This document shows, in pieces, positions 25,461-38,491 of a stretch of DNA of 64,000 nucleotides. The stretch is from Calliopsis andreniformis (Eukaryota > Arthropoda > Insecta > Hymenoptera > Andrenidae), in contig NW_027480429.1 of NCBI RefSeq assembly GCF_051401765.1, positions 13,768,157 through 13,832,156 on the forward strand, written 5' to 3'. Made by a program: the position numbers and the translations under genes. Below the pieces are notes generated by a model that was given only the letters and a program-made list of their open reading frames with translations, was not told the origin of the DNA and searched no databases. How positions within the stretch are numbered: the first letter of the stretch is position 1; each line of letters opens with the position of its first letter.

Positions 25461-28400
25461 ATTGCTACCAGTGTAAAAGTTATGTTCATTTCTACGTTCC
25501 GGGCAACCTAGGCTTCACCCTAGGGCGTTGTTCCACCAGATCGAATAGTTCGGGCCTAAGAAGTGATCGCCAGATGCATAAAATACAAAATAAATAAAAC
25601 AGTTTTTCCATCGTATAAAACGAATAATTGCTACCAGTGTGAAAGTTACGGTCAGTTCTACGTTCCGCGCAACCTGGGCTTTACCCTAGGGCGTTGTTCC
25701 ACGAGATGGAATAGCTAGGGACTTAGAATTCAACGCCATAAGAATAAAATACAATATAAGTGCAACAGATTTTCCATCGTATAAAATGAATAATTGCAAC
25801 CAGTGTGAAAGTTATGGTCATTTCTACATTCCGGCCAACCTAGGCTTCACCCTAGGGCGTTGCTCCACCAGATCGAATAGTTAGGGCCTTAGAAGTCAAC
25901 GCCAGAAGCTTAAAATATAATAAAGATGCAAGAGTTTTTCCATCGTTTTACAGGAATAACTGCAACCAGTGTGAATGTACTGGTCATTTCTACGTTCCGG
26001 ATAACCTAGGCTTCACTCTAGGGCGTTGTTCCACCAGATCGAACAGTTAGGGCCTAAGAAGTCAACGCCAGAAGTATAAAATACAATGTAAATATAACAG
26101 TTTTTCCATCGTATAAATCGAATGATAGCAACCAGTGTGAAAGTTATGGTCATTTCTACGTTCCGGGCAACCTAGGCTTCACTCTAGGGCGTTGCTCCAC
26201 CAGATCGAATAGTTAGGGCCTTAGAAGTCAACGCTCAAAGCATAAAATACAAAATAAATAAAACAGTTTTTCCATCGTATAAAACGAAAAATTGCTACCA
26301 GTGTGAAAGTTATGGTCATTTCTACGTTCCGCGCAACCTGGGCTTTACCCTAGGGCGTTGTTCCACGAGATGTAATAGCTAGGGACTTAGAATTCAACGC
26401 CATAAGAATAAAATACAATTTAAGTACAACAGTTTTTCCATCGTATAAAATGAATAGTTGCAAACATTGTAAAAGTAATGGTCATTTCTACGTTCCGGGC
26501 AACCTAGGCGTCACTCTAGGGCGTTGCTCCACCACATCTAATAGCTACGGCCTTAGAAGTCAACGCCAGAAGGATAAAATACAATATAAATACAACAGCT
26601 TTTCCATCGTACAAAATGAATCATAGCAAACAGTGTGAAAGTAATTGTGATTTCTACGTTCCCGGCAACCTAGGCTTCACTCTAGGTCGTTGCTCCACCA
26701 GATCAAATAGCTAGCGACTTAGAATTAAACGCCAGAAGCATAGAATACAATAAAAATACAACAGTTTTTCCATCGTATAACAGGAGTAATTGCAACCAGT
26801 GTGAATGAAATGGTCATTTCCAGGTTCCGGGCAACCTAGGTTTCACTCTAGGGCGTTGGTCCTCCAGATCGAATAGCTAGGGCCTAAGAAGTCAACGCCA
26901 GAAGCATAAAATACGATATAAATACAACAGCTTTTCCATCGTATAAAACAAATAATTGCAACAAGTGTGAATGTTATGGTCATTTCTACGTTCCGGGCAA
27001 CGTAGGCTTCACCCTAGGCCGTTGGTCCACCAGATCGAATAGTTAGGGCCTAAGAAGTGAACGCCAGAAGCATAAAATGCAATAAAAATACAATAGCTTT
27101 TCCATCGTATAGCAGGAATAATTTGCAACCAGTGTGATAGTAGTGGTCATTTCTACGTTCCGGGCAACCCAGGTTTCACTCCAGGGCGTTGCTCCACCAG
27201 ATCGAATAGTTACGGCCTAAGAAGTCAACGCCAGAAGCATAAAATACGATGAAGATGCAACAGTTTTTCCATCGTATAAAACGAATAATTGCAATCAGTG
27301 TGAAAGTTATGGTCATTTCTACATTCCGAGCAACCTAGGCTTCACTCTAGGGCATTGCTCCACCAGATCGAATAGTTAGGGCCTAAGAAGTCGACGCCGG
27401 AAGCATAAAATACAATATAAATACAACAGCTTTTCCACCGTATGAAATGAATAATTGCAAACAGTGTGAAAGTAATGGTCATTTCTACGTTCCGGGCTAC
27501 CCAGGCTTCACTCTAGGGCGTTGCTCCACCAGATCGGCTAGCTAGGGACTTAGAAGTCAACGCCCGAAGCATAAAACACAATATAAATACAACAGCTTTT
27601 CCATCGTATTAAACGAATAATTCCAACCAGTGTGAAAGTTATGGTCATTTCTACGTTTCGGGAAACCTAGGCTTGACTCTAGGGCGTTGGTCCACCAGAT
27701 CGAATAGTTAGGGCCTTAGAAGTCAACGCCCGATGCATAAAATACAATAAAAATCCAACCGTTTTTCCATCGTATAACAGGAATAATTGCAACCAGAGTG
27801 AAAGTAATGGTCATTTCTAGGTTTCGGGCAACCTAGGCTTCGCTCTAGGGCGTTGCTCCACCAGATCCAATAGCTGGGGCCTTTGAACCCAACGCCAGAA
27901 GCCTAAAATAAAATAAAAATACAACAATGTTTCAATCGTATAACAGGAATAATTGCAACAAGTGTGACGGTAATGGTCATTTCTACGTTCCGGGAAACCT
28001 AGGCTTCACGATAGGTCGGTGCGCCACCACATCGAATAGCTATGGCCTTAGAAGTCAACGCCAGAATCATAAAATACAATATAATTGAACAGTATTTCCA
28101 TCGTATATAATGAATAATTGTAAACAGTGTGAAAGTAATTGTCATTTCTACATTCCGGGCAACCCAGGCTTCACTCTAGGGCGTTGCGCCACCCCGTCGA
28201 ATAGCTACGACCTTAGAAGGCAACGCCTGAAGCATAAAATACAATAAAGATACAACAGTCTTTCCATCGTATAACAGGAATAATTGCAACCAGTGTGAAA
28301 GTAATGGTCATTTCTACGCTCAGGGCAACCTGGGCTTCACTTTTGGGCGTTGTTGCACCAGATCGAATAGTTAGGGCCTAAGAAGTCAACGCTGGAAGCA

Positions 28401-30399
28401 TAAATTACAATAAAAATGCAACAGTTTTTCCAACGTATAGCATGAATAATTGCAACCGGTGTGAATGTTATGGTCATTTCTACGTTCCGGGCAACCTAGG
28501 CTTGACTGTAGGGTGTTGCTCCACCAGATCGAATAGGTCGGGCCATAGAAGTCAACGCCCGAAGCATAAAATACAAAATAAATAGAACAGTTTTTCCATC
28601 GTATAAAACGAATAATAGCAACCAGTGTGAAAGTTCTGGTCATTTCTACGTTCCGGGCAACCTAGGCTTCACTCTAGGGCGTTGTTCCACCAGATCGAAT
28701 AGTTAGGGCATAAGAAGTGAACGCCAGAAGCATAAAATACAATATAAATACAACAGTTTTTCCATCATATAAAACGAGTAATTGCAACCAGTATGAAAGT
28801 TGTGGTCATTTCTACTTTCCGGGCAACCTAGGCTACACCCTAGGGCGTTGCTCCAACAGATTCAATAGTTAGTGCCCTAGAAGTCAGCGGCAGAAGCATA
28901 AAATACGATATAAATACAACAGTTTTTCCATCGTATAAAACGAATAATTGCAACCAGTATGAAAGTTATGGTCATTTCTACTTTCCGGGCAACCTAGGCT
29001 TCACCCTAGGGCGTTGTTCCAACAGATTGAATGGTTAGGGCCTTAGAAGTCAACGCCCGAAGCATGAAATACAAAATACATAGAACAGTTGTTCCATCGT
29101 ATAAAACGAATAATTCCTACCAGTGTGAAAGTTATGGTAATTTCTACGTACCGGGCAACCTAGGTTTCACTCTAGGGCGTTGCTCCACCAGACCGCATAG
29201 CTAGGGACTTAGAATTCAACGCCATAAGAATAAAATACAATATAAGTACAACAGTTTTTCCATCGTATAAAACGAACAATTGCAACCAGTATGAAAGTTA
29301 TGGTCATTTCTACTTTCCGGGCAACCTAGGATCCACCCTAGGGCGTTGCTCCACCAGACCCAACAGTTAGGGCCTTAGAAGTCAACGCCCGAAGCATAAA
29401 ATACAAAATAAATAGACCAGTTTTTCCATTGTATAAAACGAATAATGCTACCAGTGTAAAAGTTATGGTCATTTCTACGTTCCGGGCAACCTAGGCTTCA
29501 TCCTAGGGCGTTGTTCCACCAGATCGAATAGTTAGGGCCTAAGAAGTGAACGCCAGAAGCATAAAATACAGTATAAATACAACAGTTTTTCCATCATATA
29601 AAACGAGTAATTTCAACCAGTATGAAAGTTGTGGTCATTTCTACTTTCCGGGCAACCTAGGCTACATCCTAGGGCGTTGCTCCAACAGATTGAATAGTTA
29701 GGGCCTTAGAAGTCAATGCCCGAAGCATAAAATGGAATAAAAATACAACAGTCTTTCCATCAGATAACCGGAATAATTGGAACCAGTTTGAAAATGATGG
29801 TCATTTCTACGTTCCGGGCAACCTCGGCTTCACTCTAGGGCGTTGCTCCACCAGATCGAATAGTTAGTGCCTTCGAAGTCAACGCCAGAAGCATAAAATA
29901 CAATATCAATACAACAGTTTTTCCATCGTATAAAACGAATAATTGCAACCAGTATGAAAGTTATGGTCATTTCTACTTTCCGGGCAACCTAGGATCCACC
30001 CTAGGGCGTTGCTGCAACAGATTGAATAGTTAGGACCTTAGACGTCAACGCCCGAAAGATGAAATACAAAATAAATAGAACAGTTGTTCCATCGTATAAA
30101 ACGAATAATTCCTACCAGTGTGAAAGTTATGGTAATTTCTACGTTCCGGGCAACCTAGGCTTCACTCTATGGCGTTCTTCCACCACATCGAATAGTTGCG
30201 GCCTCAGAAGTCAACGCCTGAAGCATAAAATACAATAAAAATACAACAGTCTTTCCATCCTATAACAGGAATAATTGCAACCCGTGTGAATGTGATGGTC
30301 ATTTGTACGTTCCAGGCAACCTAGGCTTCACTCTAGGGCGTTGTTCCACCAGATCGAATTGTTAGGGCCTTAGAAGTCAACTCCAGAAGCATAAACTAC
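25461..30399 (+). repeat. Diverged monomers without a clear short higher-order period
   Basis: About 30 monomers of many subtypes lie here. The stretch 25915-26900 is related to 57650-58440, and parts of 27395-28390 resemble 51640-52790; both are reported as findings. Two units near 25588-25740 and 26254-26400 share CGCGCAACCTGGGC, TTTACCCTAGGGCG and CACGAGATG. A single-base gain (AATAATTTGCAACC) is seen near 27118. I see no gene and no unrelated insert. Confidence 0.85.
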
Positions 30400-33070
30400 A
30401 ATATAAATACAACAGTTTTTCAATCATATAAAACGAGTAATTGCAACCAGTATGAAAGTTGTGGTCATTTCTACTTCCGGGCAACCTACGCTACACCCTA
30501 GGGCGTTGCTCCATCAGATTGAATAGTTAGGGCCTTAGAAGTCAACGCCTGAAGCATAAAAAACAATATAAATACAACAGTTTTTCCATCGTATAAAACG
30601 AATAATTGCAACAAGTATGAAAGTTGTGGTTATTTCTACGTTCCTGGCAACCTAGGTTTCACTCTAGGGCGTTGCTCCACCAGATCGAATAGTGAGGGCC
30701 TTAGAAGTAAACGCCCGAAGCATAAAATACGATACAAAATACAACAGCTTTTCCATCGTATAAAACGAATAATTGGGACCAGTGTGAAAGTTAAAGTCAT
30801 TTCTACATTCCGAGCAACCTAGGCTTCACTCTATGGCGTTCTTCCACCACATCGAATAGCTACGGCCTCAGAAGTCAACACCTGAAGCATAAAATACAAT
30901 AAAAATACAACAGTCTTTCCATCCTATAACAGGAATAATTGCAACCCGTGTGAAAGTGATGGTCATTTCAACGTTCCGGGTAACCTAGGCTTCACTCTAG
31001 GGCGTTGTTGCACCAGATGGAACAGTTGGGGCCTAAGAAGGCAACGCCAGAAGCATAAAATACAATATAAATATAACAGTTTTTCCATCGTATAAAACGA
31101 ATAGTAGCAACCAGTGTGAAAGTTATGGTCATTTCTACGTTCCGGGCAACCTAGGCTTCACCCCAGGGCGTTGTTCCACCAGATCGACTAGTTAGTGCCT
31201 AAGAAGTGAACGACAGCAGCATAAAATACAATATAAATACAACAGTTCTCCCATCATATAAAACGAATAATTGCAACCAGTATGAAAGTTATGGTCATTT
31301 CTACGTTCCGGGCAACCTAGGCTTCACTCTATGGCGTTCTTCCACCACATCGAATAGCTGCGGCCTCAGAAGTCAACGCCTGAAGCATAAAATACAATAA
31401 AAATACAACAGTCTTTCCATCCTATAACAGGAATAATTGCAACCCGTGTGAAAGTGATGGTCATTTGTACGTGCCAGGCAACCTAGGCTTCACTCTAGGG
31501 CGTTGTTCTACCAGACCGAATTGTTTGGGCCTAAGAAGTCAACGCCAGAAGCATAAGATACAATATAAATATAACAGTTTTTCCTTCGCATAGAACGAAT
31601 AATAGAAACCAGTGTGAAGGTTATGGTCATTTCTACGATCCGGGCAACGTAGGTTTCGCTCTAGGGCGTTGCTACACCAGATCGAATAGCTAGGAACTTG
31701 GAATACAACGCCAGAAGAATAAAACACAATATAAGTACAACCGTTTTTCCATTGTATAAAATGAATAATTGCAAATATTGTGAAATTAATGGTCATTTCT
31801 ACGTTCCGGGCAACCTAGGCGTCACTGTAGGGCGTTGCTCCACCACAGCTAATAGCCACGGCCTAAGAAGGCAACGCCAGAAGCATAAAATACAATATAA
31901 GTATAACAGTTTTTCCATCGTATAAAACGAATAATAGCAACCAGTGTGAAGGTGATGGTCATTTCAACGTTGCGGGTAACCTAGGCTTCACTCTAGGGCG
32001 TTGTTGCACCAGATCGAACCGTTGGGGCCTAAGAAGGCAACGCCAGAAGCATAAAATACAATATAAGTATAACAGTTTTTCCATCGTATAAAACGAATAA
32101 TAGCAACCAGTATGAAAATTGTGGTCATTTCTACTTTCCGGGCAACCTAGGCTACACCCTAGGGCGTTGCTGCAACAGATTGAATAGTTAGGACCTTAGA
32201 AGTCAATGCCAGAAGCATAAAAAACAATATAAATACAACAGCTTTTCCATCGTATAAAACGAATAATTGCAACAAGTATGAAAGTTGTGGTTATTTCTAC
32301 GTTCCGGGCAACCTAGGTTTCACTCTAGGGCGTTGCTCCACCAGATCGAACAGTGAGGGCCTTAGAAGTAAACGCCCGAAGCATAAAATACGATACAAAA
32401 TACAACAGCTTTTCCATCGTATAAAACGAATAATTGGGACCAGTGTGAAAGTTAAAGTCATTTCTACATCTCGAGCAACCTAGGCTTCACTCTATGGCGT
32501 TCTTCCACCACATCGAATAGCTACGGCCTCAGAAGTCAACGCCTGAAGCATAAAATACAATAAAAATACAACAGTCTTTCCATACTATAACAGGAATAAT
32601 TGCAACCCGTGTGAAAGTGATGGTCATTTCAACGTTCCGGGTAACCTAGGCTTCAGTCTAGGGCGTTGTTGCACCAGATCGAACCGTTGGGGCATAAGAA
32701 GGCAACGCCAGAAGCATAAAATACAATATAAATACAACAGTTTTTCCATCGTATAAAACGAATAATAGCAACCAGTGTGAAAGTTATGGTCATTTCTACG
32801 TTCCGGGCAACCTAGGCTTCACCCCAGGGCGTTGTTCCACCAGATCGACTAGTTAGGGCCTAAGAAGTGAACGCCAGCAGCATAAAGTACAATATAAATA
32901 CAACAGTTCTTCCATCATATAAAACGAATAATTGCAACCAGTATGAAAGTTATGGTCATTTCTACGTTTCGGGCAACCTAGGCTTCACTCTATGGCGTTC
33001 TTCCACCACATCGAATAGCAACGGCCTCAGAAGTCAACGCCTGAAGCATAAAATACAATAAAAATACAAC
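30400..33070 (+). repeat. 10-mer higher-order repeat, older copies (1661 bp)
   Basis: The 10-mer is tracked by a monomer with TACGATACAAAATACAACAG and AATTGGGACCAGTGTG, starting at 30704, 32365, 34026 and 35688. The spacings are 1661, 1661 and 1662 bp. Other marks are CTCTATGGCGTTCTTCC, CTTTCCATCCTATAACAGG, TTTGTACG and CGAACCGTTGGGGCC. The first two copies differ from each other and from the later ones at many sites, for example CTACATTCCGAGC versus CTACATCTCGAGC. Confidence 0.9.
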
Positions 33071-36000
33071 AGTCTTTCCATCCTATAACAGGAATAATTG
33101 CAACCCGTGTGAAAGTGATGGTCATTTGTACGTTCCAGGCAACCTAGGCTTCACTCTAGGGCGTTGTTCCACCAGACCGAATTGTTAGGGCCTAAGAAGT
33201 CAACGCCAGAAGTATAAGATACAATATAAATATAACAGTTTTTCCATCGTATGGAACGAATAATAGCAACCAGTGTGAAGGTTATGGTCATTTCTACGAT
33301 CCGGGCAACCTAGGTTTCGCTCTAGGGCGTTGCTACACCAGATCGAATAGCTAGGGACTTGGAATTCAACGCCAGAAGAATAAAACACAATATAAGTACA
33401 ACCGTTTTTCCATTGTATAAAATGAATAATTGCAAATATTGTGAAATTAATTGTCATTTCTACGTTCCGGGCAACCTAGGCGTCACTGTAGGGCGTTGCT
33501 CCACCACAGCTAATAGCTACGGCCTAAGAAGGCAACGCCAGAAGCATAAAATACAATATAAGTATAACAGTTCTTCCATCGTATAAAACGAATAATAGCA
33601 ACCAGTGTGAAAGTGAGGGTCATTTTAACGTTCCGGGTAACCTAGGCTTCACTCTAGGGCGTTGTTGCACCAGATCGAACCGTTGGGGCCTAAGAAGGCA
33701 ACGCCAGAAGCATAAAATACAATATAAGTATAACAGTTTTTCCATCGTATAAAACGAATAATAGCAACCAGTATGAAAGTTGTGGTCATTTCTACTTTCC
33801 GGGCAACCTAGGCTACACCCTAGGGCGTTGCTGCAACAGATTGAATAGTTAGGGCCTTAGAAGTCAACGCCAGAAGCATAAAAAACAATATAAATACAAC
33901 AGCTTTTCCATCGTATAAAACGAATAATTGCAACAAATATGATAGTTGTGGTTATTTCTACGTTCCGGGCAACCTAGGTTTCACTCTAGGGCGTTGCTCC
34001 ACCAGATCGAATAGTGAGGGCCTTAGAAGTAAACGCACGAAGCATAAAATACGATACAAAATACAACAGCTTTTCCATCGTATAAAACGAATAATTGGGA
34101 CCAGTGTGATAGTTAAAGTCATTTCTACATCTCGAGCAACCTGGGCTTCACTCTATGGCGTTCTTCCACCACATCGAATAGCTACGGCCTCAGAAGTCAA
34201 CGCCTGAAGCATAAAATACAATAAAAATACAACAGTCTTTCCATCCTATAACAGGAATAATTGCAACCCGTGTGAAAGTGATGGTCATTTCAACATTCCG
34301 GGTAACCTAGGCTTCACTCTAGGGCGTTGTTGCACCAGATCGAACCGTTGGGGCCTAAGAAGGCAACGCCAGAAGCATAAAATACAATATAAATATAACA
34401 GTTTTTCCATCGTGTAAAACGAATAATAGCAACCAGTGTGAAAGTTATGGTCATTTCTACGTTCCGGGCAACCTAGGCTTCACCCCAGGGCGTTGTTCCA
34501 CCAGATCGACTAGTTAGGGCCTAAGAAGTGAACGCCAGCAGCATAAAATACAATATAAATACAACAGTTCTTCCATCATACAAAACGAATAATTGCAACC
34601 AGTATGAAAGTTATGGTCATTTCTACGTTCCGGGCAACCTAGGCTTCACTCTATGGCGTTCTTCCACCACATCGAATAGCAACGGCCTCAGAAGTCAACG
34701 CCTGAAGCATAAAATACAATAAAAATACAAATAGTCTTTCCATCCTATAACAGGAATAATTGCAACCCGTGTGAAAGTGATGGTCATTTGTACGTTCCAG
34801 GCAACCTAGGCTTCACTCTAGGGCGTTGTTCCACCAGACCGAATTGTTAGGGCCTAAGAAGTCAACGCCAGAAGTATAAGATACAATATAAATATAACAG
34901 TTTTTCCATCGTATGGAACGAATAATAGCAACCAGTGTGAAGGTTATGGTCATTTCTACGATCCGGGCAACCTAGGTTTCGCTCTAGGGCGTTGCTACAC
35001 CAGATCGAATAGCTAGGGACTTGGAATTCAACGCCAGAAGAATAAAACACAATATAAGTACAACCGTTTTTCCATTGTATAAAATGAATAATTGCAAATA
35101 TTGTGAAATTAATTGTCATTTCTACGTTCCGGGCAACCTAGGCGTCACTGTAGGGCGTTGCTCCACCACAGCTAATAGCTACGGCCTAAGAAGGCAACGC
35201 CAGAAGCATAAAATACAATATAAGTATAACAGTTCTTCCATCGTATAAAACGAATAATAGCAACCAGTGTGAAAGTGAGGGTCATTTTAACGTTCCGGGT
35301 AACCTAGGCTTCACTCTAGGGCGTTGTTGCACCAGATCGAACCGTTGGGGCCTAAGAAGGCAACGCCAGAAGCATAAAATACAATATAAGTATAACAGTT
35401 TTTCCATCGTATAAAACGAATAATAGCAACCAGTATGAAAGTTGTGGTCATTTCTACTTTCCGGGCAACCTAGGCTACACCCTAGGGCGTTGCTGCAACA
35501 GATTGAATAGTTAGGGCCTTAGAAGTCAACGCCAGAAGCATAAAAAACAATATAAATACAACAGCTTTTCCATCGTATAAAACGAATAATTGCAACAAAT
35601 ATGATAGTTGTGGTTATTTCTACGTTCCGGGCAACCTAGGTTTCACTCTAGGGCGTTGCTCCACCAGATCGAATAGTGAGGGCCTTAGAAGTAAACGCAC
35701 GAAGCATAAAATACGATACAAAATACAACAGCTTTTCCATCGTATAAAACGAATAATTGGGACCAGTGTGATAGTTAAAGTCATTTCTACATCTCGAGCA
35801 ACCTGGGCTTCACTCTATGGCGTTCTTCCACCACATCGAATAGCTACGGCCTCAGAAGTCAACGCCTGAAGCATAAAATACAATAAAAATACAACAGTCT
35901 TTCCATCCAATAACAGGAATAATTGCAACCCGTGTGAAAGTGATGGTCATTTCAACATTCCGGGTAACCTAGGCTTCACTCTAGGGCGTTGTTGCACCAG

Positions 36001-36500
36001 ATCGAACCGTTGGGGCCTAAGAAGGCAACGCCAGAAGCATAAAATACAATATAAATATAACAGTTTTTCCATCGTGTAAAACGAATAATAGCAACCAGTG
36101 TGAAAGTTATGGTCATTTCTACGTTCCGGGCAACCTAGGCTTCACCCCAGGGCGTTGTTCCACCAGATCGACTAGTTAGGGCCTAAGAAGTGAACGCCAG
36201 CAGCATAAAATACAATATAAATACAACAGTTCTTCCATCATACAAAACGAATAATTGCAACCAGTATGAAAGTTATGGTCATTTCTACGTTCCGGGCAAC
36301 CTAGGCTTCACTCTATGGCGTTCTTCCACCACATCGAATAACAACGGCCTCAGAAGTCAACGCCTGAAGCATAAAATACAATAAAAATACAAATAGTCTT
36401 TCCATCCTATAACAGGAATAATTGCAACCCGTGTGAAAGTGATGGTCATTTGTACGTTCCAGGCAACCTAGGCTTCTCTCTAGGGCGTTGTTCCACCAGA
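33071..36500 (+). repeat. 10-mer higher-order repeat, two near-identical copies (1662 bp)
   Basis: The interval from about 33071 to 34814 is nearly identical to the interval 1662 bp further on. Shared private marks are AACGCACGAAGC, AACAAATATGATAGTTGTGG, GTGTGATAGTTAAAG, the 1-base gain ATACAAATAGTC (near 34728 and 36389) and CATACAAAACG. Similarity fades after about 36475. This looks like the most recent duplication in the 10-mer array. Confidence 0.88.
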
Positions 36501-38491
36501 TCGAATTGTTAGGGCCTAAGAAGTCAACGCCAGAAGCATAAGATACAATATAAATATAACAGTCTTTCCATCGTATAGAACGAATAATAGCATCCAGTGT
36601 GAAAGTTATGGTCATTTCTACGTTCCGGGCAACCTAGGCTTCACTCTAGGGCGTTGCTCCACCAGATCAAACAGTTAGGGCCTTAGAAGTCAACGCCCGA
36701 AGCATAAAACACAAAATAAATAGAACAGTTTTTCCATCGTATAAAACGAATAATAGCAACCAGTGTCAAAGTTATGGTCATTTCTACGTTCCGGGCAACC
36801 TAGGCTTCACCCCAGGGCGTTGTTCCACCAGATCGAATAGTTAGGGCCTAAGAAGTGAACGCCAGCAGCATAAAATACACTATAAATACAACAGTTCTTC
36901 CATCATATAAAACGAATAATTGCAACCAGTATGAAAGTTATGGTCATTTCTACGTTCCGGGCAACCTAGGCTTCACTCTATGGCGTTCTTCCACCACATC
37001 GAATAACTGCGGCCTCAGAAGTCAACGCCTGAAGCATAAAATACAATAAAAATACAACAGTCTTTCCATCCTATAACAGGCATAATTGCAACCCGTGTGA
37101 AAGTGATGGTCATTTGTACGTTTCAGGCATCCTAGGCTTCACTCTAGGGCGTTGTCCCACCAGATCGAATTGTTAGGGCCTAAGAAGTCAACGCCAGAAG
37201 CAAAAGATACAATATATATATAACAGTTTTTCCATCGTATAGAACGAATAATAGCAACCAGTGTGAAGGTTATGGTCATTTCTACGATCCGGGCAACCTA
37301 GGTTTCGCTCTAGGGCGTTGCTACACCAGATCGAATAGCTAGGGACTTCGAATTCAACGCCAGAAGAATAAAACACAATATAAGTACAACCGTTTTTCCA
37401 TTGTATAAAATGAATAATTGCAAATATTGTGAAATTAATGGTCATTTCTACGTTCCGGGCAACCTAGGCGTCACTGTAGGGCGTTGCTCCACCACAGCTA
37501 ATAGCTACGGCCTAAGAAGGCAACGCCAGAAGCATAAAATACAATATAAGTATAACAGTTTTTCCATCGTATAAAACGAATAATAGCAACCAGTGTGAAA
37601 GTGATGGTCATTTCAACGTTCCGGGTAACCTAGGCTTCACTCTAGGGCGTTGTTGCACCAGATCGAACCGTTGGGGCCTAAGAAGGCAACGCCAGAAGCA
37701 TAAAATACAATATAAATATAACAGTTTTTCCATCGTATAAAACGAATAATAGCAACCAGTGTGAAAGTTATGTTCATTTCTACGTTCCGGGCAACCTAGG
37801 CTTCACCCCAGGGCGTTGTTCCACCAGATCGACTAGTTAGGGCCTAAGAAGTGAACGCCAGCAGCATAAAATACACTATAAATACAACAGTTCTTCCATC
37901 ATATAAAACGAATAATTGCAACCAGTATGAAAGTTATGGTCATTTCTACGTTCCGGGCAACCTAGGCTTCACTCTATGGCTTTCTTCCACCACATCGAAT
38001 AGCTGCGGCCTCAGAAGTCAACGCCTGAAGCATAAAATACAATAAAAATACAACAGACTTTCCATCCTATAACAGGCATAATTGCAACCCGTGTGAAAGT
38101 GATGGTCATTTCAACGTTCCGGGTAGCCTAGGCTTCACTCTAGGGCGTTGTTGCACCAGATCGAACCGTTGGGGCCTAAGAAGGCAACGCCAGAAGCATA
38201 AAATACAATATAAATATAACAGCTTTTCCATCGTATAAAACGAATAATAGCAACCAGTGTGAAAGTTATGGTCATTTCTACGTTCCGGGCAACCTAGGCT
38301 TCACCCCAGGGCGTTGTTCCACCAGATCGACTAGTTAGGGCCTAAGAAGTGAACGCCAGCAGCATAAAATACAATATAAATACAACAGTTCTTCCATCAT
38401 ATAAAACGAATAATTGCAACCAGTATGAAGGTTATGGTCATTTCTACGTTCCAGGCAACCTAGGCTTCACTCTAGGGCGTTGTTCCACCAG
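36501..38491 (+). repeat. 12-mer higher-order repeat, copy 1 (1992-bp offset)
   Basis: The unit starting at 36520 (GCATAAGATAC, AACAGTCTTTCC, AATAATAGCATCC) recurs at 38512, exactly 1992 bp later. The correspondence holds for about seven monomers, to about 37690, and then breaks. Within the block a unit with CCAGCAGCATAAAATACACT appears at about 36847, 37843 and 38839 (996-bp spacing), so a 6-mer substructure is nested in the 12-mer. Confidence 0.86.

Noticed and set aside
36313..36615. Open frames of 60-100 codons on both strands, the longest on the minus strand here
   Set aside because: They follow the repeat. The 166-bp period shifts the frame by one each unit, the frames end at repeat-borne stops, both strands are open in the same places, and the peptides recur only where the DNA block recurs. 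There is no gene context.
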